Shown: positions 36,612 through 43,930 of the stretch, piece by piece
How the letters are laid out: each line of letters begins with the position of its first letter
Position numbering within the stretch: the first letter of the stretch is position 1
Assembly (NCBI GenBank): GCA_964420325.1
Contig: CAYQSU010000003.1
Coordinates: forward strand, 1 to 64,000
From: CAYQSU01 sp964420325
GTDB lineage: Bacteria; Pseudomonadota; Alphaproteobacteria; Rhodospirillales; Defluviicoccaceae
DNA: 64,000 nucleotides
Reading direction: 5' to 3'
Made by a program: the position numbers and the translations under genes
Notes under the pieces: model-generated
Told to the model about the DNA's origin: nothing
The model's database searches: none
Seen by the model: only the letters and a program-made list of their open reading frames with translations

Positions 36612-37486
36612 CAGACCCGCTCGGCCACCCGCCGGCCGAACAGGCCGGTCGGCCTGAAGAAGAGGACGAGAAGGATCAGCACGAAGGCGACGGCGTCCTT
36701 GTAGGTCGACGAGACGTAGCCGGCGGTCATCGCCTCGGCGATGCCGACGACGAGGCCGCCGGCAACGGCCCCCATGGGGTTGCTGAGTCCGCCGACGATC
36801 GCTGCGCTGAATCCCTTGAGCCCGAGCATCGTCCCGACGCTGGCATAGGTCAGCGAGATCGGCGCGACGAGGATGCCGGCCACGGCGCCCAAAGCCGCGG
36901 CGAGAGCGAAGCTCAGCATCAGGATGTGCCGCGTGTTGATGCCGACCAGCTGGGCGGCAAGCGGATCGTAGGACGTCGCCAGGGTCGCCTTGCCGATCCG
37001 CGTGAACCGGAAAAACAGCATGAGGGCGGTGACGATGGCGAACGCCCCGCCCATCACCCAAAGGCTCTGCGGCAGGAGAGCGGCCCCCGCGACCGGGATC
37101 GGCTCGTTGCCGGTGAACGCCGGCATGTGATGGAAGTTGCGATCCCAGATCACCATCGCCGCGCCGCGAAGAAAGATCGAGGCGCCGATGGTGATGATGA
37201 TGATGGTCACCACCGAGGAATGGCGGGCCGGCTCGATCGCGAACTTCTCGAGGAGAACGCCGACCGCGATCGCCGCGAGAATGGCGAAACAGATGGCGAG
37301 CGGCATCGGCATGCCGCCCGCCATCAGGAACACCGTCGCCATGCCGCCGATCATCAGGAACTCGCCCTGGGCGAAGTTGATGACCTGGCTCGCGTTGTAG
37401 ACGATGACGAAGCCAAGGCCGACGAGGGCGTACACGGAGCCCTGCGTCAGACCCGAGAACAAGAACTGGAGGAACTCGGCGAACAC
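36611..37486 (-). CDS. livH: Branched-chain-type ABC transporter permease LivH (system 2)
   Basis: This permease of about 291 residues shows GSVYALVGLGFVIVYNASQ and INFAQGEFLMIGGM, then GLKGFSAAIVGGLSNPMGAVA near the C-terminus. The chosen start is GTG 37486 (VFAEFLQFLFSGLTQG), because upstream residues are not membrane-like; an ATG at 37534 is the alternative. A strong stem-loop lies between this gene and its binding-protein gene. Confidence 0.9.
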   Translation of the reverse strand: MFAEFLQFLFSGLTQGSVYALVGLGFVIVYNASQVINFAQGEFLMIGGMATVFLMAGGMPMPLAICFAILAAIAVGVLLEKFAIEPARHSSVVTIIIITIGASIFLRGAAMVIWDRNFHHMPAFTGNEPIPVAGAALLPQSLWVMGGAFAIVTALMLFFRFTRIGKATLATSYDPLAAQLVGINTRHILMLSFALAAALGAVAGILVAPISLTYASVGTMLGLKGFSAAIVGGLSNPMGAVAGGLVVGIAEAMTAGYVSSTYKDAVAFVLILLVLFFRPTGLFGRRVAERV

Positions 37487-37567
37487 GTCGACGGACCTAT
37501 CGGGCGGATTGCTGCGCGGGGCGGTTGGGATCAAGGCGGCGGACCGGGGGCGTGCGCGCGGCGAGGC

Positions 37568-37594
37568 TGTCGCAGGCCGGGCGCCCGGGCGACA
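37568..37594 (-). other. Strong stem-loop between the binding-protein gene and livH (system 2)
   Basis: TGTCGC (37568-37573) pairs with GCGACA (37589-37594), and the inside holds the 12-bp palindrome CCGGGCGCCCGG (37577-37588). There is no U-tract. The same placement as in system 1 suggests a shared way of making more binding protein than permease. Confidence 0.55.
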
Positions 37595-37636
37595 CCTGGC
37601 CGCCCTCGGCGCGTCGCACGTCCCTTGGTCTGGCGC

Positions 37637-38803
37637 CTACTGCAAAAGCTTCCAGTCGCCGTCCTTGACCTCGACCATGACGAACGATTCGGGATCGAGG
37701 CCCATGTGATCCTCCGGCGACATGGTGAAGATGCCGTCGGCGCCGATGAACTCCTTGGTGTTCTCGATCTCCGTCCGCACCTTTTCCCTATCCGTCGAGC
37801 CCGCCCGCTTGATCGCCTCGATCGCCAGGAACAGGGCATCGTAGGCATGGCCGCCGAAGGTCGAGACCGAGCCGGCGCCGTATTTGGCTTCGTAGGTCTG
37901 CTTGTAGGCTCCTGCGACCGCCTTCTGCGGGTGCGTGTCCGGCAACTGATCGACGATGAGCAGCGCCGCCGCGGGCAGTCGCACCCCTTCGGCAGCGCCC
38001 TCGGCGCCCTGGATGAACTGCGGCGAGGCGGAGCCGTGGGTCTGGTAATGGGGGATGGTCATGCCAATCTGCCGGAAGTTCTTGGCAACGATGCTGGTCG
38101 GCGCGCCGAATCCGCAATAGAGAAACGCCTGCACGCCGGCGGTGTTCTTGATCTTGGTGAGCTGCGGCGTCATGTCGGTGTCGCCCTTGCCGTGGGCCTC
38201 GTCGGCGACGATGGCGATGCCCATCTCGGGCGCAAGCGCGAGAGCGTTCTCGTGGCAGGACTTGTCGAACCCGCCGGCGCCGGACAGGATGCCGATCTTG
38301 GTCAGGCCGCGGCCCTTCATGTCCAGAAAGATCTTCTCGACGGCGAGCCGGTCGGTGTGCGGGGTCTTGAACACCCACTTCTTGACCGGATCGATGATCA
38401 CGCTGGCGCCGGCGAGAGAGATGAACGGAATGCCTGCGGCCTCGACCTCGTTGATCACCGCCATCGTCTCGCCGGTGGTGGTGCCGCCGATGATGACATC
38501 GACCTTGTCCTGTTCGATGAGGCGCTTGACGAAGGTCAGCGCCGACTTGGCATCGGACGCCGAGTCGTAGAGGGTCAGCTCGACCTTCCGCCCGAGCACG
38601 CCGCCTCCGGCGTTGACCTTGTCGACGTACATCTCAAGAGTCTTCTTCTCCGGATCGCCGAGGAACGAGGCACCCCCGGTGACCGCCAGAAACGAGCCGA
38701 CCTTTATGGGGTCGGCTGCCCTCGTCGCGCCCGGGACGAGACCCAGGACGGCAGCGAGGACGAAGGCTGCAACGAGGCTGATGGGCCGTTTTACCCAGCA
38801 CAT
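37637..38803 (-). CDS. Periplasmic substrate-binding protein of ABC system 2
   Basis: This 388-residue Leu/Ile/Val-family binding protein starts MCWVKRPISLVAAFVLAAVL, a Sec signal cleaved near ATRAADPIKVG. The mature fold shows GSFLAVTGGASFLGDPE, DVIIGGTTTGETMAVINEVE and TFGGHAYDALFLAIEAIKR. As first gene of the operon, divergent from the pad-like operon, it may bind phenylacetate or a related acid; this is inference from position only. Confidence 0.92.
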   Translation of the reverse strand: MCWVKRPISLVAAFVLAAVLGLVPGATRAADPIKVGSFLAVTGGASFLGDPEKKTLEMYVDKVNAGGGVLGRKVELTLYDSASDAKSALTFVKRLIEQDKVDVIIGGTTTGETMAVINEVEAAGIPFISLAGASVIIDPVKKWVFKTPHTDRLAVEKIFLDMKGRGLTKIGILSGAGGFDKSCHENALALAPEMGIAIVADEAHGKGDTDMTPQLTKIKNTAGVQAFLYCGFGAPTSIVAKNFRQIGMTIPHYQTHGSASPQFIQGAEGAAEGVRLPAAALLIVDQLPDTHPQKAVAGAYKQTYEAKYGAGSVSTFGGHAYDALFLAIEAIKRAGSTDREKVRTEIENTKEFIGADGIFTMSPEDHMGLDPESFVMVEVKDGDWKLLQ

Positions 38804-38953
38804 GGCGTTCACTCCCTTGACCGTTCTTGACCCGGCGACCGCAACCGCCGTGCCACTGCTCGCCGGAGAGAAAGCGTGGCGCATCGGCGCAGGCTGCCGG
38901 CACGATTCTTTCGTGCCGAGCCACATTATACCGGCCGGCCGACTTTCACAAAG

Positions 38954-38967
38954 CGCATTTTGGTACA
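38954..38967. promoter_or_regulatory. Operator-like element upstream of the ABC system 2 operon
   Basis: CGCATTTTGGTACA has the core GCA-TTTTGG-TAC. On the minus strand it sits just upstream of a CTTTGT-N17-TATAAT promoter candidate (TATAAT at 38925-38930) for the binding-protein gene. It is one of the weaker matches to the shared element. Confidence 0.5.
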
Positions 38968-39103
38968 ACTATGCTGTTTTAAGTGCGTCGCATTCTCAGG
39001 GAAGACCGGCTGCCCGGTCGCCGCGGGCCCACGCCGCCGCCCGAAAAACACCCTAGCCCGCCTGCGACGAACCGAACCCGGCTTGATCGTCGGCGGGCAA
39101 TTA

Positions 39104-39117
39104 TGCATTATCGTACC
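39104..39117. promoter_or_regulatory. Operator-like element upstream of the phenylacetyl-CoA operon
   Basis: TGCATTATCGTACC has the core GCA-TTATCG-TAC, identical in its 12 core bases to the reverse complement of the copy at 63370-63383, 24 kb away. A TTGATC (39083-39088), 17 bp, CATTAT (39106-39111) promoter candidate overlaps it, so binding here should block transcription. Confidence 0.65.
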
Positions 39118-39162
39118 AATATGCTCATAAAGGCCCGCAGCCAGCAGGGCCGGGGAGGACCG

Positions 39163-39576
39163 ATGAAGGAAAGCCTTCGCGCCGGGCTCACGTCCGAGAG
39201 GCGCATCACCGTCGACCGAGCCCGCACCATCGGTTTCATGGGCGAGGAGGGCCGCGTCTATGCCACGCCTGAACTCGTCCGTGACATCGAGCAGACGTGC
39301 CGCGATCTGATCCTCGCGCACGTCGCCGACGGCGAGGACTCGGTGGGCACCGCGATCTCCATCGAGCACACCGCACCGACGCTTCTCGGCATGGAGGTTG
39401 CCATCATCGTCACCGTGGCTTCCGTCGCCGGCCGGCAGGTGCTGCTCGACGTGGCGGCGGCCGACGAGATCGAGCCTGTCTGCAAGGGGACGCACGCGCG
39501 GTTCGTCGTCGACACGGCGAAGACCATCGAGCGGCTCAAGGCCAAGAGGGCGAAGCGCGATCAGGCCGTCGCCTGA
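39163..39576 (+). CDS. FlK-like hotdog thioesterase, first gene of the phenylacetyl-CoA operon
   Basis: This 137-residue protein matches the fluoroacetyl-CoA thioesterase-like hotdog family, with VYATPELVRDIEQTC, SVGTAISIEHTAPTLLGMEV and KGTHARFVVDT; the T, E and H positions used for catalysis in that family appear kept. The ATG 39163 follows GGGGAGGA. It is 17 bp upstream of the molybdopterin enzyme gene. Oxidation of phenylacetyl-CoA yields a 2-oxoacyl thioester level intermediate that must lose CoA to give phenylglyoxylate, so this thioesterase might act there; a housekeeping role is also possible. Confidence 0.8.
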   Translation: MKESLRAGLTSERRITVDRARTIGFMGEEGRVYATPELVRDIEQTCRDLILAHVADGEDSVGTAISIEHTAPTLLGMEVAIIVTVASVAGRQVLLDVAAADEIEPVCKGTHARFVVDTAKTIERLKAKRAKRDQAVA

Positions 39577-39593
39577 GAATTCGGAAGCGGGAC

Positions 39594-42335
39594 ATGACGA
39601 CATCGGCATCGGGCGCCCGGCAGACGGTATCGACCTACTGCTATCAGTGCGTTGCCGGACCGGATCTCCTCACCGTCACGGTCGAGGACGGCGTCGCCAC
39701 CGAGGTTCAGCCCAATTTCCGCGCCGCCGCGGTGCATCCGGCGGGCGGCAAGGTGTGCGTCAAGGCCTACGGCCTGATTCAGAAGACCTACAACCCCCAT
39801 CGCGTCCGCACGCCGATGAAGCGCACCAACCTCCGCAAGGGCAAGGACGACGATCCGGGCTTCGTCGCGATCTCCTGGGACGAGGCCCTCGATACCATCG
39901 CCCGGCGGCTGACGGAGACGCGGGCCAAGGGGCTGCATGATTCCTCCGGCTATCCGCGCCTTGCCGCCAGCTTCGGCGGCGGCGGCACGCCGACGGCCTA
40001 CATGGGAACCTTTCCCGCCCTACTCGCCGCCTGGGGGCCGGTCGATTTCGGCTTCGGCAGCGGCCAGGGCGTCAAGTGCTACCACTCCGAGCATCTCTAT
40101 GGCGAGTTCTGGCATCGTGCCTTTACCGTAAGCCCGGACACGCCGCTCACCGACTACGTCATCTCCTTCGGCGGCAACGTCGAGGCGTCCGGCGGCGTGT
40201 GCGGGGTCAAGCGCTATGCCGACGCCCGCGACCGCGGCCTGAAGCGCATCCAGATCGAGCCGCACCTCTCCGTCACCGGCGCCTGCTCCGCCGAGTGGGT
40301 GCCGATCAAGCCGAAAACCGACGCGGCGTTCCTCTACGCCATGCTCCACGTCCTGCTGCATGAGCATCCGCGCCAGGCGCTCGACCTCGAGTTCATCAAG
40401 CACTGCACCTCGGCCCCCTACCTGGTCGGCCGCTTCGGCTACTACATGCGCGATGCGGAGACCCGCAAGCCGCTGATTTGGGATGCCCGCAGCGACCGTC
40501 CGGTGCCGTTCGACACGCCGGGCGCCGAGCCGGTGCTGGAGGCGCCGTTCCCGGTCGAGGGCGGGGTCGAGATCGGCGCCGACGGCCAGATCTGGCACCA
40601 CAAGGCGGAGCGCTGCATGTCCGCCTTCGAGAAGCTGGTCGCCCATGTCGAAAAGTACACGCCGCTGTGGGCGTCGCGCATCTGCGAAGTGCCGGCGAAG
40701 ACCATCCGCCGCATCGCCATCGAGTTCCTCGAGCACGCGCGGGTCGGCTCGACCATCGAGATCGAAGGCCACACCCTCCCCTACCGCCCGGTCGCCATCA
40801 CCCTCGGCAAGACCGTCAACAACGGCTGGGGCGGCTTCGACTGCTGCTGGGGACGCACCATGCTCGCCTGCCTGGTCGGCGCCCTCGAGGTGCCCGGCGG
40901 CTTTCTCGGCACCACCGTCCGCCTCAACCGGCCGGCCACCTCGCGCCAGGCCTCGGTCAAACCCGGCCCGGACGGATTCATGGACTACCCCATGAACCCC
41001 ACCGACAAGGAGCACTGGCTCGCCCGCCCGGACGTCCGCAACGCCAATCGCACGCTGATCCCCCTCGTCGCCAACTCGCCGTGGAGCCAGGCCCTGGGGC
41101 CGACCCACATCGCCTGGATGATGCAGGATGACCCGCCGGAGAACTGGCCCGAGCCGACCACCCCCGACATCTGGTTCGTCTATCGCACCAATCCGGTGAT
41201 CTCGTTCTGGCAGACCGACAAGATCACCGGCACCATCGCCCGCTTCCCGTTCACCGTCTGCTTCGCCTACACCCGCGACGAGACCAACCACTTCGCCGAC
41301 ATTCTCCTGCCCGAAGCCACGGACCTCGAGAGCCTGCAGCTGATCCGCGTCGGCGGCACCAAGTACTTCGAGCAATACTGGGATCACCACGGCTTCGCCC
41401 TGCGCCAGCCGGCGGTCGAACCGGAGGGGGAAACCCGCGACTTCACCTGGATTGCAACCGAGCTCGCTCGCCGCAGCGGCCTTCTCACCGACTACAACAA
41501 GGCCGTCAACAAGGGTGCGGCCGGCATCCCGCTGAAGGGCGAGGATTTCGATTTCTCGCTCGCCGTCGACCGGCCGCACACGGTCGAGGAGATCTGGGAC
41601 GCCGTCTGCCGTGCCGCCAGCGCTGAGCTGACCGGCGGCGCCGAGAGCGACGGCCTCGACTATTACCGCCGGCACGGCTACCGGACGGTGCCGTTCCCGC
41701 GCCTGGACTGGTACCTCTACCCGACGATCGTCGCCCACGGCCTGCGCTTCGAGCTGCCGTACCAGGAGCGGCTCTACCGCATCGGCCGCCAGCTCGCCAA
41801 CCGGCTGCACGAACGCGGCATCAGCTGGTGGGACGCCCAGCTCGAGGAGTACGACCCGCTGCCGGAATGGAGGGACTATCCCCGGCAGTGGGAGCAGGCG
41901 CTCGCCGACAACTTCAAGGTCGACATCAGCGACTATCCCTTCTGGCTCATCACCGCCCGCAGCATGCAGTACGCCTGGGGCGGCAACGCTGACATCCAGA
42001 TGATCAAGGAGGTGGCGGACAACGTCGCCGGGCACGGCGGCGTCATCATCAACGCCGGCAAGGCGCAGAAGATGGGCATCGCCGACGGCGATCTGGTGGA
42101 GATCCGCTCGCCCATCGCCGCCACCCGCGGCCACGCCGTCCTGCGCCAGGGTATCCGCCCGGACACCCTCCTGATGATCGGTCAGTTCGACCACTGGGCG
42201 ATGCCGCTGGCCAAGACCTTCCACATGCCGAGCATGAACCGGCTGACGCCGATGCTCCTCGATCTCACCGACGCCACCGGCTCCGGAACCGATCTCGTCA
42301 AGGTCTCCGTGCATCGCATCGGAGGCCGCCCGTGA
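39594..42335 (+). CDS. padB: Phenylacetyl-CoA:acceptor oxidoreductase-like molybdopterin subunit (PadB-like)
   Basis: This 913-residue protein of the DMSO reductase family is probably the catalytic subunit that oxidises phenylacetyl-CoA to phenylglyoxylate. The N-terminal Fe-S site has Cys16, Cys19 and Cys55 (STYCYQCVAGPD, GGKVCVKAYG) but no third cysteine; Pro23 stands where it is usually found. Later motifs are VISFGGNVEASGGVCG, IQIEPHLSVTGACSAEWVP, FADILLPEATDLES and the cofactor-binding C-terminal domain (GKAQKMGIADGDLVEIRS). No twin-arginine leader is present, so it should stay cytoplasmic. The stop overlaps the next gene (GTGA). Another oxidation or hydration on an aromatic CoA ester is possible. 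Confidence 0.8.
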   Translation: MTTSASGARQTVSTYCYQCVAGPDLLTVTVEDGVATEVQPNFRAAAVHPAGGKVCVKAYGLIQKTYNPHRVRTPMKRTNLRKGKDDDPGFVAISWDEALDTIARRLTETRAKGLHDSSGYPRLAASFGGGGTPTAYMGTFPALLAAWGPVDFGFGSGQGVKCYHSEHLYGEFWHRAFTVSPDTPLTDYVISFGGNVEASGGVCGVKRYADARDRGLKRIQIEPHLSVTGACSAEWVPIKPKTDAAFLYAMLHVLLHEHPRQALDLEFIKHCTSAPYLVGRFGYYMRDAETRKPLIWDARSDRPVPFDTPGAEPVLEAPFPVEGGVEIGADGQIWHHKAERCMSAFEKLVAHVEKYTPLWASRICEVPAKTIRRIAIEFLEHARVGSTIEIEGHTLPYRPVAITLGKTVNNGWGGFDCCWGRTMLACLVGALEVPGGFLGTTVRLNRPATSRQASVKPGPDGFMDYPMNPTDKEHWLARPDVRNANRTLIPLVANSPWSQALGPTHIAWMMQDDPPENWPEPTTPDIWFVYRTNPVISFWQTDKITGTIARFPFTVCFAYTRDETNHFADILLPEATDLESLQLIRVGGTKYFEQYWDHHGFALRQPAVEPEGETRDFTWIATELARRSGLLTDYNKAVNKGAAGIPLKGEDFDFSLAVDRPHTVEEIWDAVCRAASAELTGGAESDGLDYYRRHGYRTVPFPRLDWYLYPTIVAHGLRFELPYQERLYRIGRQLANRLHERGISWWDAQLEEYDPLPEWRDYPRQWEQALADNFKVDISDYPFWLITARSMQYAWGGNADIQMIKEVADNVAGHGGVIINAGKAQKMGIADGDLVEIRSPIAATRGHAVLRQGIRPDTLLMIGQFDHWAMPLAKTFHMPSMNRLTPMLLDLTDATGSGTDLVKVSVHRIGGRP

Positions 42336-43930
42336 CCCGCTGGGCGATGGTCGCCGACCTCAACCGCTGCGTCGGCTGCCAGACCTGCACCGCCGCCTGC
42401 AAGCATGCGAATGCCACCCTGCCGCAGGTTCAGTGGCGCAAGGTCTTGGACATCGAGTCCGGCGAGTTCCCCGACGTCCGCAGGACCTTCGTGCCGGTCG
42501 GCTGCATGCACTGCATCGACCCGCCGTGCATGCACGTCTGCCCCTCGACCGCAACGGGGCGGCGGGCCGACGGCATCGTCTTCATCGACTACGACCTCTG
42601 CATCGGCTGCGCCTACTGCGCCGTCGCCTGCCCCTATCAGGCCCGCTACAAGGTCGACAGGCCCCGCCCGGCTTACGGCTCGGCGATGATGAAGAGCGAA
42701 ATCGAGCGCGAGGATCCGCGCCGCCTCGGCGTCGCCCAGAAGTGCACGTTCTGCTCGGACCGCGTCGATCTCGGGCTGGCCAGCGGCATGGTCCCGGGCG
42801 TCGATCCCGAGGCGACGCCGGCCTGCGTCAACGCCTGCATCGCCGACGCCCTGCACTTCGGCGATCTCGACGACGCCGAGAGCAACGTCTCCCGACTCTT
42901 GCGCGGCCACAAGCATTTCCACATGCACACGGAACTCGCCACCCGGCCCGGCTTCTTCTATCTCTGGGACAAGGCGGACGGGGACGGCGACGGCGGGGAT
43001 CACTCGGCCGACCCGATCCCGATCGCGGCGGGGTCGGGCGGGCTCGCCAAGGGCATCGCCCCCTGGCTGCAGCAGCACTGGGACTGGCGCGCCGCCGGCA
43101 ATTTCATGTGCGGCGGTTCCGGCACCGGCCTCGCCGCGTTCGCCGCGGCGGCCGCCGTTGCCGGCGCCTCGTTCACGCCTCTGGGCCTCGCCTCGCTCGG
43201 GCTCGTCGGCCTCGGGCTGTTCCTGGTGTGGCTCGAGATCGGCCGCCCGTGGCGGTTCATCAACGTCCTGTTCAACCCCAAGACTTCGTGGATGACGCGG
43301 GAGGCGATGGCCGGCCTGCCGTTCTTCGCCGTCGGACTCGCCGCAGTGTGGTTCGATACGGCGCCGCTCGCCGTCGTCGCCGCCGCCATCGGCCTCGCCT
43401 TCCTCTACTGCCAGGCGCGCCTCGTCCAGGCGTCCACGGGCATCCCAGCCTGGCGCCATCCGCGCGCCGTGCCGCTTCTGGTCGTGACCGGACTCGCCGA
43501 GGGCGGCGGCCTGCTCATGGTGGCGTCGCTCTTGCTGCCCGACGTCGCCGTCCTGATGCCGGCGCCAGCCATCGCCCTGTTGGTGCTGATCCTCCTCCGC
43601 TTCGTCGCCTGGAGCGCCTACCATCGGGCGCTCAGGCGCGAAGGGGCGCCGACGGAAACGCTAAAGGCGCTGGCGCGCCTCGCGCTGCCGCTCGCCATCG
43701 TCGGGCACTCCCTGCCGACGGCCCTCATTCTGATCGGCTTTGTCGCCGGCGGCCTCGCACCGGCGTGCTTCGCCCTGGCTGGGCTGGTCGCTTTCCTCGG
43801 CGGCTGGCTGTTCAAGTTCGCCCTGATCACCCGCGCCGGCTTCAACCAGGGCTTCGCCATCGTCCGCACGCCGGCGCGCGGTGCCGGCGAGAGCGGACCC
43901 GGAATCAAACCGGGGTGGGAGGTCGCGTGA
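42332..43930 (+). CDS. Fused iron-sulfur and membrane-anchor subunit (PadC-PadD-like)
   Basis: This 532-residue protein joins a DmsB/NrfC-like electron-transfer domain to a DmsC/NrfD-like membrane anchor. The N-terminal 200 residues hold 16 cysteines at 13/16/19/23, 58/61/66/70, 90/93/96/100 and 138/141/165/169, enough for four [4Fe-4S] clusters. Residues from about 260 to 515 form eight or nine membrane spans (FRFVAWSAYHRAL-like loops, GWLFKFALITRAGFNQGF at the end). It would pass electrons from PadB to quinone. In Thauera aromatica the enzyme was described with separate 93, 27 and 26 kDa subunits, so fusion here is notable. Starts with GTG overlapping padB; overlaps iorA by GTGA. Confidence 0.85.
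   Translation: MTRWAMVADLNRCVGCQTCTAACKHANATLPQVQWRKVLDIESGEFPDVRRTFVPVGCMHCIDPPCMHVCPSTATGRRADGIVFIDYDLCIGCAYCAVACPYQARYKVDRPRPAYGSAMMKSEIEREDPRRLGVAQKCTFCSDRVDLGLASGMVPGVDPEATPACVNACIADALHFGDLDDAESNVSRLLRGHKHFHMHTELATRPGFFYLWDKADGDGDGGDHSADPIPIAAGSGGLAKGIAPWLQQHWDWRAAGNFMCGGSGTGLAAFAAAAAVAGASFTPLGLASLGLVGLGLFLVWLEIGRPWRFINVLFNPKTSWMTREAMAGLPFFAVGLAAVWFDTAPLAVVAAAIGLAFLYCQARLVQASTGIPAWRHPRAVPLLVVTGLAEGGGLLMVASLLLPDVAVLMPAPAIALLVLILLRFVAWSAYHRALRREGAPTETLKALARLALPLAIVGHSLPTALILIGFVAGGLAPACFALAGLVAFLGGWLFKFALITRAGFNQGFAIVRTPARGAGESGPGIKPGWEVA

Larger units (their letters stand above)
38804..39162. other. 359-bp divergent regulatory region, no gene seen
   Basis: This gap lies between ABC system 2 and the phenylacetyl-CoA oxidation operon. 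It holds two operator-like elements (38954 and 39104) and a perfect TATAAT on the minus strand (38925-38930). No protein-like frame is present. Confidence 0.6.

Noticed and set aside
42433..43926. Upstream extension of the iorA frame through the PadC-PadD gene
   Set aside because: The extension is arginine-rich noise overlapping a clear gene; iorA starts at the GTG overlapping the previous stop.
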